This document shows, one piece after another, positions 1 through 10,538 of a DNA stretch of 64,000 nt. A program made the translations under genes and the position numbers. The DNA is taken from NCBI RefSeq assembly GCF_009363075.1, contig NZ_CP045293.1:3968001-4032000 (forward strand). The letters run 5' to 3'. Each line of letters opens with the position of its first letter. Position 1 is the first letter of the stretch. Below the pieces are notes generated by a model that saw nothing but the letters and a program-made list of their open reading frames with translations, had not been told where the DNA came from and made no database searches. The stretch comes from Paenibacillus guangzhouensis (GTDB taxonomy: Bacteria > Bacillota > Bacilli > Paenibacillales > Paenibacillaceae).

Positions 1-714
1 GAGCAGCAGAATGCCGCCGCTGCCGATTTTCCAACCTTTCGGGTTCCCGTCCACATCATGGATGTAGTTGTTCTTGATCGTAATCCCTTGGTGCGGATTG
101 GCTTCCCATTCCGCTGTTGTCGTCGAGGCCGTACGAATATTGATTCCAGCCCGCTGCGATACGACATCAGGATTATTGTTCGTAATTTCGAGGTTCGAGA
201 ATTCCAAGTAGCTGCCATTCACCACATCAATCGTAGCAGACATCGTCTTATCTTTGACGCCCGTATAGTTTTTGACGATTGCTGCTTCTTCCGTTGTTGT
301 TGTGCCATTCCCGTTCAGGACGGGTCTACCCGCTTGCGCAAGATCCCCATAATGACTGAATACGATTGGCGCTTCCTTCGTCCCGGACACATCCCGCAGC
401 TTGATCGAACCGTTCCAGACATCACCAGCCTTGAAAAGAATGCGATCTCCCGGTCCAAAACGCGTCAGATTCACCTTGTCGAGTGTTTTCCACGCTGTTG
501 CTTGCGATAATCCATCTTGATCATCGCGCCCATTCGCACTGACGTAATAGGTGTTCCCGGAAGCGGCTTGCGTCTGAACCTGCTCTTGCCCCGTCTGATC
601 AGCTGATGCGGCGAGAGCTTGAGGCGACTTCATCATGGGCATCGTCATCGACACGATCAGCAGCGCGGATAGACATCGCAAGAGCAACCCCTTGTTCATC
701 CGTTTCTTGTTCAA
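1..714 (-). CDS. Secreted right-handed beta-helix protein (3' end missing)
   Basis: The N-terminal part of an exported protein runs off the left edge of the window. A TTG start at 714 is chosen because GAGGAGG lies 8 bases upstream; an in-frame ATG at 699 has no such site. A basic N-terminus (NKKRMNKG) and a hydrophobic stretch ending near ALAA form a signal peptide. The mature part opens with YYVSANGRDDQDGLS and later GDRILFKAG, the usual opening of parallel beta-helix polysaccharide lyases and related carbohydrate-active proteins. Catalytic residues lie in the missing part, so lyase activity is only a guess. It sits 35 bp downstream of a foldase-like gene on the same strand, which may help its export. 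Confidence 0.75.
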   Translation of the reverse strand, partial: MNKKRMNKGLLLRCLSALLIVSMTMPMMKSPQALAASADQTGQEQVQTQAASGNTYYVSANGRDDQDGLSQATAWKTLDKVNLTRFGPGDRILFKAGDVWNGSIKLRDVSGTKEAPIVFSHYGDLAQAGRPVLNGNGTTTTEEAAIVKNYTGVKDKTMSATIDVVNGSYLEFSNLEITNNNPDVVSQRAGINIRTASTTTAEWEANPHQGITIKNNYIHDVDGNPKGWKIGSGGILLL

Positions 715-749
715 TGCAGTATCCTCCTCATACATTATTATAAGAGCGG

Positions 750-1820
750 CTAAGTAAACGAAATGCGCTGAAGTACATCTGGATGTACCTCAACCACAGC
801 TTTACTCAGTCGCTGACTTATCTGGAGCTCCACTTGCTTCTGAACAGCCATTTGAACGACAGCCATACGGACCTTCGTATAGGATTCATACCCTTTATCC
901 TGGATAGCGATCAGCCGGTACATAACGGTGTCCTCGCCATAGGAGTCAATGCCCGAGAATGATCCCGGCTTCATCTGCATGAACAATTGATTGAGGTTGT
1001 GTGCAAGATCATCATCCTTCGATACATCATCCATGTCTAAACTTAACCGTTCCACATGAATGGCTTGCGATAGATTCAACCGCCCGATATCGTCCTTGGT
1101 CGATCGATAACTCGTTGCTTCTTGCCTTAACGTCTCCAACACATGCTGCGCTTCCGTTGTGCCAGAGAGTGATATTTTCTCATAGGTATAGCTGTAACCC
1201 TGGTGGAAAAATTCTTGTTTCATCTCCTCATACATCGATTGCAGCGTCTTCTCTGATTGCGTATTCATCGCCTCTTTCGTCAATGAATCCATCCAGCGTT
1301 GCCTATTCATGTTCTGCACATAGGAATAATATTCGCTCGCGCCATACTGCTGTGGGCCATAAATCGGCTCCCCTTTGCGGACCTTTTCTTGCCGTTCTTC
1401 GTTTTCCTTCTTGAATTGCTTCAGAAAAGCAGCGAAAGAAATATCAGAGACGATCCCTTGCTCTTGCATGAGCATTTGCTCGATCTTCACTTGCTTTAGG
1501 TCATCCATCGCTTTTCGCTTCGCATAATCAAGCGGATTTTCTCCGTTGTAGGTCGAGTTCCAGAAGTTCTCGTCATAATCCGCGTTATAGGTTCGCTTGA
1601 AGTAGCTCGTTGTAAGCGCTTTATAATTTTGCAAAAAAAGTTCGAACTCCCCCTCCGTTACCTTCGCTTGATCAATCGTAAATACAACATCATCCCCTGA
1701 TGCGTAGGAGGTCATTCGCCATGCTGCAATGCCGATTAACATACATAAAATTCCGATGCCGACCCCGATGAAATAGCGTTTGTGACCTGTGATCCTTACG
1801 TTAGCTTTGACTTGTCTCAT
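750..1820 (-). CDS. Membrane-anchored SurA_N-like foldase/chaperone
   Basis: A protein of 356 residues with one N-terminal membrane segment (about residues 15-35, YFIGVGIGILCMLIGIAAW) and an extracytoplasmic, charged, helix-rich body. VVFTIDQAKVTEGEFELFLQ resembles the start of SurA/PrsA N-terminal chaperone domains, where a residue-binding strand is followed by long helices. I do not see a clear parvulin isomerase domain in the C-terminal third, so isomerase activity is doubtful. It lies directly upstream of the beta-helix protein, and probably forms a two-gene unit with it. The likely role is folding of secreted proteins outside the membrane; the family assignment is moderate. Confidence 0.55.
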   Translation of the reverse strand: MRQVKANVRITGHKRYFIGVGIGILCMLIGIAAWRMTSYASGDDVVFTIDQAKVTEGEFELFLQNYKALTTSYFKRTYNADYDENFWNSTYNGENPLDYAKRKAMDDLKQVKIEQMLMQEQGIVSDISFAAFLKQFKKENEERQEKVRKGEPIYGPQQYGASEYYSYVQNMNRQRWMDSLTKEAMNTQSEKTLQSMYEEMKQEFFHQGYSYTYEKISLSGTTEAQHVLETLRQEATSYRSTKDDIGRLNLSQAIHVERLSLDMDDVSKDDDLAHNLNQLFMQMKPGSFSGIDSYGEDTVMYRLIAIQDKGYESYTKVRMAVVQMAVQKQVELQISQRLSKAVVEVHPDVLQRISFT

Positions 1821-1957
1821 GACATCAGCTCCCTGATCAGGCTGCTATTTAACTTGATACGAACCAACCATGTGCCATCATTATAACGATTCTAAGCTTC
1901 TTAGGACATGAACTTTTTTAATGTTGTACATATAAAATTTTAACCTTTTCTATAATG

Positions 1958-1996
1958 AGAAAAGATCCCCCACTTGAAACCAAGTAAGGGATCTCT
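1958..1996 (-). terminator. Intrinsic terminator of thrS
   Basis: Stem arms at 1963-1976 and 1981-1994 pair over 14 positions (two G-U pairs in the RNA) and are followed on the minus strand by TTTTC. It lies just past the thrS stop codon. Confidence 0.8.
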
Positions 1997-2016
1997 CGAT
2001 CATCATGTATATGGAA

Positions 2017-3957
2017 TTAGAAAATCAAGTGGGTACGAATCTCTTCGGAAAGGCGCGCCACAGCCGCATCCAACTTGAGGAAGCCTTGATCGCCTACGCC
2101 GCGCTGACGGACGGAGACGCCGCCATCGTTCTTCTCGTTCTCACCGACGACGAACATGTATGGCACTTTCTCCAGCTGTGCTTCACGGATTTTGTAGCCG
2201 AGCTTCTCATTGCGAAGATCCGATTCCACACGTATGCCTTGCTCTTGCAACTTCTCAGCGACTTTTTTCGCATAATCTTCGAACGCGTTCGATACAGGAA
2301 TGATCTTCGCTTGTACTGGCGACAACCAGAGCGGAAGCGCACCTGCGAAATTCTCCAGCAAGTAAGCCGTCATACGCTCCATTGTACTGATAATACCGCG
2401 GTGGATCACGACTGGACGGTGTTTCTGACCATCATCGCCTACATATTCAAGCTCGAAGCGTTCAGGCAGCAAGAAATCGAGCTGCGCTGTCGACAATGTC
2501 TCTTCTTTACCAAGAGCTGTCTTAATCTGTACGTCAAGCTTCGGTCCATAGAATGCCGCTTCGCCTTCTGCTTCGAAGAATGGAAGCTCAAGCTCTTCCA
2601 CCACTTCACGCAGCATACGCTGAGACATTTCCCACATCTCGTCGTTCTGGAAGTACTTCTCTGTATCCTGCGGGTCACGGTAAGATAGGCGGAACCGGTA
2701 ATCCTTGATACCGAAATCTTCGTAGACTTTGCGGATCAAGTTCACGACACGTGCGAACTCTTCCTTGATCTGATCCGGACGGCAGAAAATATGCGCATCG
2801 TTCAGCGTCATTGCGCGTACGCGGTGCAAGCCTGTTAACGCACCTGACATCTCATAGCGATGCATCGTTCCAAGCTCAGCGATCCGAACCGGAAGGTCGC
2901 GGTAGCTGCGCATTTCGCTCTTGAACACCATCATGTGATGCGGACAGTTCATCGGACGAAGAACGAGCTCCTCATTATCGAGGACCATTTTCGGGAACAT
3001 ATCTTCCGAGTAGTGCTCCCAGTGTCCGGAAGTCTTGTACAACTCCACGTTCGCGAGCACTGGTGTATAGACATGGTCATAGCCTAGACGTTCTTCTAGA
3101 TCTACGATATAACGCTCCAATGTACGACGAAGCTTTGAACCGTTCGGCAGCCACAGTGGCAAACCTTGTCCGACTTGTTGGGAGAACGTGAAGATTTTCA
3201 GCTCTTTCCCTAGTTTACGGTGATCGCGTTTCTTCGCTTCTTCCAAGAGACGTAGATGCTCATCGAGTTCTGCTTTCTTCACGAAAGCTGTACCATAAAT
3301 CCGTTGAAGCATTTTGTTCTTGGAATCTCCGCGCCAGTAAGCGCCTGCTACGCTTAGTAATTTGAAGGCTTTGATACGACCTGTCGATGGTACGTGAGGT
3401 CCACGGCAGAGGTCGAAGAATTCGCCTTGATCATAAATTGTGAGCACCGAATCTTCTGGCAGATCACGGATCAATTCAAGCTTCAGGTTATCATCTAGCT
3501 CTGTATAGATGCGAAGCGCTTCGTCACGGCTTACGACACGACGGCGAATCGGCAGGTTCTCATTCACGATACGCTCCATTTCCTTCTCGATCTTCACGAG
3601 ATCTTCCGGATTCAAGGAATGCTCCATATCGATATCGTAGTAGAAGCCATCTTCGATAACTGGGCCAATCCCCAGCTTCACGTTGTGCTCTTTGTACAGA
3701 CGTTTGATCGCTTGAGCCATCAAATGCGCTGTACTATGACGCATCAATTCCAGCCCATCCTTGCTATCGAGGGTTACGATCTCCACCGCTGCATCTGCAT
3801 CGATCGGTGTATAGATATCCACGATTTTTCCATCCAATTTCCCTGCTACTGCATTCTTCTTCAGTCCGCTGCTGATCGATGCGGCAACATCTTCAATGCT
3901 GCTGCCTGCTTCATATTCGCGCACGGCGCCATCTGGCAAAGTTACTTTCACTGACAT
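2017..3957 (-). CDS. thrS: Threonine--tRNA ligase
   Basis: Class II aminoacyl-tRNA synthetase of 646 residues that charges tRNA-Thr in the cytoplasm. The N-terminal TGS domain starts [10 protein letters not shown]; the editing domain carries [10 protein letters not shown] (the HxxxH zinc/editing motif). The catalytic core has MNCPHHMM with the zinc-binding Cys and the later [13 protein letters not shown]. The C-terminal anticodon-binding domain includes AKIIPVSN. The start at 3957 is preferred over an upstream one because AAGGAGG precedes it and MSVKV is the family start. A T-box leader upstream controls it by uncharged tRNA-Thr. The neighbour ytxC lies upstream, as in Bacillus. Confidence 0.97.
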   Translation of the reverse strand: MSVKVTLPDGAVREYEAGSSIEDVAASISSGLKKNAVAGKLDGKIVDIYTPIDADAAVEIVTLDSKDGLELMRHSTAHLMAQAIKRLYKEHNVKLGIGPVIEDGFYYDIDMEHSLNPEDLVKIEKEMERIVNENLPIRRRVVSRDEALRIYTELDDNLKLELIRDLPEDSVLTIYDQGEFFDLCRGPHVPSTGRIKAFKLLSVAGAYWRGDSKNKMLQRIYGTAFVKKAELDEHLRLLEEAKKRDHRKLGKELKIFTFSQQVGQGLPLWLPNGSKLRRTLERYIVDLEERLGYDHVYTPVLANVELYKTSGHWEHYSEDMFPKMVLDNEELVLRPMNCPHHMMVFKSEMRSYRDLPVRIAELGTMHRYEMSGALTGLHRVRAMTLNDAHIFCRPDQIKEEFARVVNLIRKVYEDFGIKDYRFRLSYRDPQDTEKYFQNDEMWEMSQRMLREVVEELELPFFEAEGEAAFYGPKLDVQIKTALGKEETLSTAQLDFLLPERFELEYVGDDGQKHRPVVIHRGIISTMERMTAYLLENFAGALPLWLSPVQAKIIPVSNAFEDYAKKVAEKLQEQGIRVESDLRNEKLGYKIREAQLEKVPYMFVVGENEKNDGGVSVRQRGVGDQGFLKLDAAVARLSEEIRTHLIF

Positions 3958-3984
3958 GATTCCTGTTCCTCCTTCAATATAAAA

Positions 3985-4266
3985 ACAACAAAAAACACCC
4001 ATCCCGGAAAGGGACGAGTGTTATATACCCGTGGTTCCACCCTAATTCGAACGGGAAACACAAGACCATAAAGTCTGCATTCATCACGTTCCTTAGTGCA
4101 TTCGATAACGAGAATGAATCGGATACATCTACTATCCTTCGATGGATCAGCTACAAAGGGGTAAATCGCTGGTGAGCTCTGAAGGAAATTGCAGCCAATG
4201 TTTCCTCTCTCTGGACAGTTCAACCAAGGACTCATGTCTTTGTCATCGCTATTCGCGATTTTGAAT
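3985..4266 (-). promoter_or_regulatory. T-box riboswitch leader of thrS
   Basis: On the minus strand the leader carries the T-box core AGGGTGGAACCACGGG (near 4024-4045), followed by a terminator hairpin whose arms ACACTCGTCCC and GGGATGGGTGT precede a run of six T. The 5' part is about 200 nt, long enough for stem I with the specifier loop. T-boxes bind uncharged cognate tRNA and then prevent termination; placement ahead of thrS implies tRNA-Thr. I could not fix the specifier codon by eye. Confidence 0.92.
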
Positions 4267-4272
4267 ACCGTT

Positions 4273-4301
4273 ATTATAAATCCATTCGAAGAGGAGGTCA
4301 A
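4273..4301 (-). promoter_or_regulatory. SigA-type promoter of thrS leader
   Basis: Minus-strand TTGACC (4296-4301) and TATAAT (4273-4278) are separated by exactly 17 bp and sit just upstream of the T-box leader. Confidence 0.85.
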
Positions 4302-4334
4302 GCGGATTCCCAGTTATATTTATACAGAACGAAG

Positions 4335-5249
4335 TTAATCATGCTGCTGCGCACTCTCGCTCAAATAAGGCGAGCAGACGGGACAATAGACGCATAGCTG
4401 TGCGCGGCTCTCGAAAATTTGCTGAATTGTCTTAATGACTTGCAGTTCCGGCTCGCGCGTATGAATGTAAATTTTTTGCGGGGAGACCGTAATTAACGTG
4501 CTTACGATCATATCCTCCACCTCAATATCATGATCAGGCATCTCGACCACAACACTCGTCATTTGCTTCGTCTCGATCGGGCGCATCTGATCATTCAGCA
4601 GCACGAATTGATGATCCCCTCGATGCATTACATGCGCTACAGGAATTTTGGTCTCCTGCACGAAGACGAAATATTTGAGCAGCGCAATAAATTCATGATA
4701 CTGTTGGTCAAGGATATATTCATCAACCGCATATTCTACAATGTCGCGCAGTTCCTTCGTATAGGCATCCAAGCGGAATCGGATGAACCCTTCCACATGA
4801 AGTGTGGTGTTCTCTTCAAAATATTGCGTAATTTCCTGTACGAGAAGCCGCTTCCTCCGTTCACGATCATCGGGTGTGCGGAACTCTTCGGTGGTCTCTT
4901 GCAGCAACTCCATACAGTATGTCTCGATCTTATCCAGATCTTCTGCCTGTTTATAGTGAAATTCTTTGCGAATAATTCGCCGCAGCACCGCACGTTCTCT
5001 GACTTCGAGAATATATTCTGCTAACACATTCGCCGCCTTGCTGTAGACCTTCGTCGCATGCTCCGTTAACTTAAATCCTGGCAAGATGCCATGGCATGTC
5101 ATTTGATATTCAGGGGAATTTCTCGCTTCCGTAAACGTAACGCCTTCCGGCTGCATATGTAAATCAGCAAATTCATGTTCCATCTGACTATGAAATTTAG
5201 ACCTGGCTTCATCGGAAGTCGTCGTGATTGTGACTGTAAACAGTTCCAT
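4335..5249 (-). CDS. ytxC: Putative sporulation protein YtxC
   Basis: A cytoplasmic protein of 304 residues that matches the YtxC family: N-terminal MELFTVTITTTSDEARSKF, a charged helical middle, and a C-terminal CVYCPVCSPYL with closely spaced cysteines. The exact biochemical role is not known; the family is annotated as sporulation related. In Bacillus subtilis ytxC lies directly before thrS, the same order as here, which supports the call. It has no membrane segment. Its original upstream neighbour was mqnC; the two are now separated by the mobile element. Confidence 0.85.
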   Translation of the reverse strand: MELFTVTITTTSDEARSKFHSQMEHEFADLHMQPEGVTFTEARNSPEYQMTCHGILPGFKLTEHATKVYSKAANVLAEYILEVRERAVLRRIIRKEFHYKQAEDLDKIETYCMELLQETTEEFRTPDDRERRKRLLVQEITQYFEENTTLHVEGFIRFRLDAYTKELRDIVEYAVDEYILDQQYHEFIALLKYFVFVQETKIPVAHVMHRGDHQFVLLNDQMRPIETKQMTSVVVEMPDHDIEVEDMIVSTLITVSPQKIYIHTREPELQVIKTIQQIFESRAQLCVYCPVCSPYLSESAQQHD

Positions 5250-5366
5250 GTGACTTGCTCCTTCCCGAACAATGTTCTTATTCAGTATATGGGCTTTAGG
5301 AATCAGATATACAACGAGGATTTTCCCAGCAAGTCCAGAATCAAGGCGAATTTCTCATCAAGACCA

Positions 5367-5398
5367 TAAAAAAACAGCTACCGCTTAGGGTAGCTGTT
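5367..5398 (-). terminator. Original terminator of mqnC, now stranded
   Basis: Perfect 10-bp arms AACAGCTACC (5373-5382) and GGTAGCTGTT (5389-5398) are followed on the minus strand by seven T. It stands just past the relic of the mqnC 3' end, so it was the mqnC terminator before the element inserted. Confidence 0.85.
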
Positions 5399-5402
5399 GC
5401 CA

Positions 5403-5559
5403 AATTAATTTTGCATAATAAAATCACGATCTACATTCGATTCTTCTTCAAACACCCGCAGGATATTGTATTTCGTATCACGCTGCGCAGGTATTTTGCC
5501 CGCTTCGCGAATCGTCTTCAGAATCGTTCCGATATTCACCTTATGCGTTGCGCCTGCTG
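5403..5559 (-). pseudogene. Relic of the mqnC 3' end (attachment-site repeat, left)
   Basis: These 157 bases are identical to 20101-20257, which hold the last 50 codons, the stop codon and two further bases of intact mqnC. Identity stops sharply at both sides (a versus c at 5402/20100, t versus c at 5560/20258). There is no start codon or ribosome binding site, so this copy is not expressed as protein. It is the original chromosomal gene end, displaced when the element inserted. Confidence 0.95.
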
Positions 5560-5869
5560 TGATAAGGACAACTGAGTGTTTCGATATTCACACCTATAAG
5601 CCTTACTACATAAGGAATCACGGTTCATAATGATTTTCTGTTCTAGGGTAAATACTTCAAACTGTAGCAACTACACGCTTGTATAGTATTATTATACATT
5701 TATCATCAATGTTTTACCATCTAATTGATAATTAACATGTTGTCGCTTCCTTATTATATGTACGGTTAAGTTGCTTCTTAAACAAGTATTCCATTCCCCT
5801 GCCAAAATCGATTAATTATTTCAGCCAGTAACACTTAAATAGTTAAGAAGACATTTTGAGGAGGATACC
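5560..5869. other. Element left-end non-coding arm
   Basis: About 310 AT-rich bases with no plausible gene. It holds GGGTAAATAC at 5646-5655, an inverted copy of the arm-type repeat found beside integrase, and so is the likely second arm of attP. The promoter of the following operon should also lie here, but I could not single out one strong match. Confidence 0.5.
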
Positions 5870-6103
5870 ATGAGAAACGAATTTGATTTTAGCCTAAGAC
5901 AGAATTACCAGATGTTACGCAAACTGAAAAAGATTAAGTTAAAAGACATTGCTTCAATAGTTGGGGTTTCTGTAGCAATGCTATCAATGTATGAAAATGA
6001 GGTGGTTAATCTTCACAAAGAAAAAGAGAATATGTATCGATCATTCATAATCAGCTTCTCAGAGGAGATAAGAGAGATACATCTATGCCCTGTAAAGAGG
6101 TGA
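5870..6103 (+). CDS. Small Xre-like helix-turn-helix protein
   Basis: 77 residues. LRQNYQMLRKLKKIKLKDIA followed by SIVGVSVAMLSMYENEVVNL has the spacing of a Cro/CI-type helix-turn-helix: helix 2 KLKDIASIVG, turn, recognition helix SVAMLSMYE. GAGGAGG lies upstream at a good distance. Its stop codon abuts the next start (TGAATG), so it is first in a coupled three-gene operon with the tail-fibre-like protein. It may regulate that operon, which is inferred from position only. Confidence 0.6.
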   Translation: MRNEFDFSLRQNYQMLRKLKKIKLKDIASIVGVSVAMLSMYENEVVNLHKEKENMYRSFIISFSEEIREIHLCPVKR

Positions 6104-6772
6104 ATGAAATTGAGTAACGCTACAATAATTCAGACAAACAATGATCTATTTATAGGTTCTGACTCAGCAACCTCATTATTATTAGACGATCAGTTATATA
6201 GACTGGATACGAAAGCGACCAAGTTGTTTAAATTCGACAACTTGGTTCTTTTTTGTTCAGGTGATCTAAATTATTGTTATCGAATTATGGCTATGTTTTC
6301 ATCTCATAAAACAAAAAGTGTTTATTTTCTAAGAGAAATTCTCCTTGATACACACCAAGATGAAGTTGTTGATGTTGTTATTGGTGAATATAAAGAAAAT
6401 AAAACATGGTTATATCAGCTTTCCCCATATAATAATTTCGACATTGTTACATACACAGATATACCAGAAGGTGACGTCAACATCGTCACGGCAGGAATTA
6501 GAGTAATGGAGTCATATAATTCAGTTTGTAATAGTGTTTCAGCTGGGAAAAATGTTCGTGAGGTATATAAAGCAGTATTTGACGAGATATCATATGAAGG
6601 TATTGGTGGTACATTAACTGTATTTAGGGTAAATCGAGAAGGTATCAGTGAATATTTGAAGTATCAGATTAAGGAAAAAGAGAATCTAAAGGTAATAAAC
6701 TATGAAAGCATTTTAAACCATTTTAAAAAACATCTAATTGTTGGTGAAAGAGTATATGGAAAGCAGGTGTGA
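6104..6772 (+). CDS. Unknown protein, Ntn-hydrolase-like N-terminus
   Basis: 222 residues, no signal peptide or membrane segment. The opening ATIIQTNNDLFIGSDSATS and the following KATKLFKFDNLVLFCSGD are reminiscent of proteasome/HslV beta-type Ntn hydrolases (strand, turn, G-[SA]-D, then a strand ending in SGD), but the residue that would become the nucleophile is not at position 2 and no processing site is evident. It overlaps the next gene by four bases (GTGA), so the two are translationally coupled. Such coupling suggests a joint role with the tail-fibre-like protein, for example in its assembly. The fold assignment is tentative. Confidence 0.4.
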   Translation: MKLSNATIIQTNNDLFIGSDSATSLLLDDQLYRLDTKATKLFKFDNLVLFCSGDLNYCYRIMAMFSSHKTKSVYFLREILLDTHQDEVVDVVIGEYKENKTWLYQLSPYNNFDIVTYTDIPEGDVNIVTAGIRVMESYNSVCNSVSAGKNVREVYKAVFDEISYEGIGGTLTVFRVNREGISEYLKYQIKEKENLKVINYESILNHFKKHLIVGERVYGKQV

Positions 6773-9135
6773 ACCTTGCACTCGAAGATGAAGATGGCGT
6801 TCTGAAATTCCAAGGTTCTAAAGGTGAAATCTTTGACCGCAATGGAAGACTTGTAATGAAGCTTGGTTTGGTAGATGAGAATCCAGATAAATTCGGACTC
6901 TGGTCATTCAATGATATAACGAGAGTGAAGATTGACCAAATCGAAGGATTCGTAATTGATAGAAAGTCAAATGATACTGTCAAGCATCCCGATGGTTGGG
7001 AGAAAATCTTATGGGCAGACCCGAAAGATGGAACACTTTACTCGCATGACCTTGTGGCTAAGAATATCAAGATTGTAAACAACGTAGGCGATTTGATTCT
7101 TGATGCTGAGAACAATTATCTGAACATCGGTGATTTCGACAATATCGTAATGGACAATAAACTTACTTCAATGGAGAAAATGCAAATAATCACTGAGTTG
7201 TACAAGATCAATTCTGGATATCACAGAATGCTTGAACAAGCGGCTGAATATCAACGCTCTCAGCGTGATGATATTTTTGATATGGAAGCACAATTCCTTT
7301 CCAAAACTCCAAGTACAATCGACCTATATTCGACACAACCGCTCACAGATGCTTATTTCGCATTGTTGACTTATATCTCTCAATATATCGATGTAGTGTC
7401 ACCAGACCCACTCAACATCAACATCAACTCTCCCAAGACAGACCAAACGAGTGAGATTCCAGATCGTGCTGAGTTCATCTTAAAGTTTAAGACCTACTAC
7501 GATGAAGAGAAGAATCTTCGGAATAAAATCGAGGATGCCCAATTCTACTCTGGTCTTAATATGGGTCAATTCTACAACAACGTTGTAATTGGTCAATATG
7601 GATTCATTGCCCTAAGAAGTGATGGAAAGTATCGTTCGGTGTTAAATGCTACGAATGGTTTGGCTCTGCAAAAATGGGAGAAGAACAAGTGGGTAAATAA
7701 AGTCTATGCTTCGATTGGGAATTCTTCATATGAAGATGGAACGTTAATTGCGGAAGATTTGGTTGCGAAACGATTGTGTATAGAAACCAAACTTGGAGAT
7801 GTGTTGCTTGATGCTGATGCACTGAATTTTGACTTTACTGTGTTAGACTCCATTATTCTTGATGATGTAATTATGTCGATGGAAAAGATAACTTTAGCCA
7901 ACCAATACAAGAGTATTACAAAACAATACGTTACCCTAAAAGAGCAAATAAACAGGTATACAACGACTATTTATAATGACAGAGACTCTTCCTATTACGG
8001 TTTGGATGATGCGAAAAATCAATTGGTTGGCGCTGGGAATGAATTGAACAACACATACAATTCGTTGACTACGTACATGACTCCTGTATTCGCTAATATG
8101 AACGTAACAACTCACATCGTTAATGACTTACACTCGACAAGGCAAATCTTCCATCAAAAATGGGAGGACTTTTACAAAGCATATGAGGGTGCAAGAGCGA
8201 AACTTGCAGACTTCTTAGAGAAGTCTTCTTTACAGTTAGGAAGAAATTACAACAACACTGTCATCGACGCAGAAAATGGTGTTGTAGTTACCAGAGGTAA
8301 TTACATGAATAAAACGACTCTTAATGCTACCTATGGCATTAAGATAGAACGTAATGATGGTACAGCACAATCGCCATCGTGGTATAAGGTATTCTATGCA
8401 GACAAAGATGGGAATCTATTCGCAGAAGATATGAGTACAAAAAGACTGAGAATACTTGATGCTGAACTTGGGGAAGCGATTATCTTTGATTCAATTGAAG
8501 GTATCACAATTAACGGAAGACATGGAGAACAAATAAGATTGAATGCCAACGAAGGTATTGCTATTGATGTGAAAAAAGAGAAAAGAATGTGGATTCACAC
8601 TGATGGTACACTTCGTGCAAGAAAACTGATAATCGAACCAGACATGGATGGAGATTTAGTTCTTGATGAGGAAACAGATGGCTATATTTCTGATCTATTG
8701 GTGAACAGCTTGAAGGCTGTTAAAAAGGACAATGAAGCACATGACTATGTTTATATTCGCGATAACTTCGTTAAATTAAATACTGGCACATCAGCGAAGA
8801 GTGATATTACTAAGTTTAAGCTACATTTAACCAAAGAAGATGATCAATTCAGCTATCCAGAAATGATTTGGGGTCAAGGTAATGGTGTTGGTGGTAATTT
8901 AGGAGTAATTAAAAAAACTTCAAACGGATTCTTTGTTCAATATATTAATGATGCAGGTAATATTAGGGCAATAGACATGAATGTAACACAAAAAGATGCA
9001 ATAAAGATTCACGCAGAAAATGGAGAAATAATAGTAGAATCTGACACAGAAATAATGTTTAGTTGTGGTTCGAGTCACATATCTATGACTCCAAAAGGAA
9101 TCAAAATAAGTTCTCCACGGGTTGATCTAAACTAA
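6769..9135 (+). CDS. Phage tail-fibre-like / minor structural protein
   Basis: 788 residues, GTG start overlapping the previous stop. A module recurs about every 225-235 residues: DGTLYSHDLVAKNIKI near 87, DGTLIAEDLVAKRLCI near 323, and DGNLFAEDMSTKRLRI near 547. The first two are followed by a GD-I/V-LLDA stretch and then by SMEK and a long helix. This DG-L-A-DL-AKRL pattern with an EK-helix is typical of siphophage tail-tip or receptor-binding proteins in Bacillus and Paenibacillus prophages. The C-terminus (GEIIVESDTEIMFSCG) looks like repeated short beta strands. No secretion signal is present, so release would need lysis or particle assembly. It is an orphan: no other tail genes are nearby. 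Confidence 0.65.
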   Translation: MNLALEDEDGVLKFQGSKGEIFDRNGRLVMKLGLVDENPDKFGLWSFNDITRVKIDQIEGFVIDRKSNDTVKHPDGWEKILWADPKDGTLYSHDLVAKNIKIVNNVGDLILDAENNYLNIGDFDNIVMDNKLTSMEKMQIITELYKINSGYHRMLEQAAEYQRSQRDDIFDMEAQFLSKTPSTIDLYSTQPLTDAYFALLTYISQYIDVVSPDPLNININSPKTDQTSEIPDRAEFILKFKTYYDEEKNLRNKIEDAQFYSGLNMGQFYNNVVIGQYGFIALRSDGKYRSVLNATNGLALQKWEKNKWVNKVYASIGNSSYEDGTLIAEDLVAKRLCIETKLGDVLLDADALNFDFTVLDSIILDDVIMSMEKITLANQYKSITKQYVTLKEQINRYTTTIYNDRDSSYYGLDDAKNQLVGAGNELNNTYNSLTTYMTPVFANMNVTTHIVNDLHSTRQIFHQKWEDFYKAYEGARAKLADFLEKSSLQLGRNYNNTVIDAENGVVVTRGNYMNKTTLNATYGIKIERNDGTAQSPSWYKVFYADKDGNLFAEDMSTKRLRILDAELGEAIIFDSIEGITINGRHGEQIRLNANEGIAIDVKKEKRMWIHTDGTLRARKLIIEPDMDGDLVLDEETDGYISDLLVNSLKAVKKDNEAHDYVYIRDNFVKLNTGTSAKSDITKFKLHLTKEDDQFSYPEMIWGQGNGVGGNLGVIKKTSNGFFVQYINDAGNIRAIDMNVTQKDAIKIHAENGEIIVESDTEIMFSCGSSHISMTPKGIKISSPRVDLN

Positions 9136-9395
9136 TAGATTGAAAGTAATACAGTGCCTAATGTATATTTCATTTCAATCTACTCATGAAATTCTGCGTA
9201 ATGTGAAGAGAAGAAAAAACTATGACGAACTAGGAACACCTTATCAAATAACGAATATAAAAAAGACACTTCGCTCAAACGGAGTGCCCTTCTATCAAAT
9301 GTTCAAATACATAGTTGAAGCAATTATAGTTGATTACCACTGACTAAATAAAATCAATCTTCCATTGAGAATATGGTGGACAAGAACTGCCCAAA

Positions 9396-9440
9396 CACGA
9401 ATAAAAGCCCTACCACAATTGATAGGGCTTTTATTCGTTG
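9396..9440. terminator. Bidirectional terminator between convergent genes
   Basis: Perfect 15-bp arms at 9398-9412 and 9423-9437 with T runs readable on both strands. It separates the tail-fibre-like operon from the stalk-domain gene on the opposite strand. Confidence 0.9.
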
Positions 9441-10424
<984 letters not shown>

Positions 10425-10538
10425 ATTGGTTAATCCTTCCTGTGGTAGTTATTACAAATTCATAATAACCTTCTTTGCAATACTTATCAATATTTCATCC
10501 AGCTTTTCGCCCTACATCAATATTTTACCAAGAACCCT

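Noticed and set aside
5403-5559. A second, shorter mqnC gene
   Set aside because: Only the gene end is present, without start or binding site; it is an attachment-site relic.
9140-9343. Open frame of 67 codons after the tail-fibre-like gene
   Set aside because: TTG start without a ribosome binding site and no recognisable protein; likely chance.
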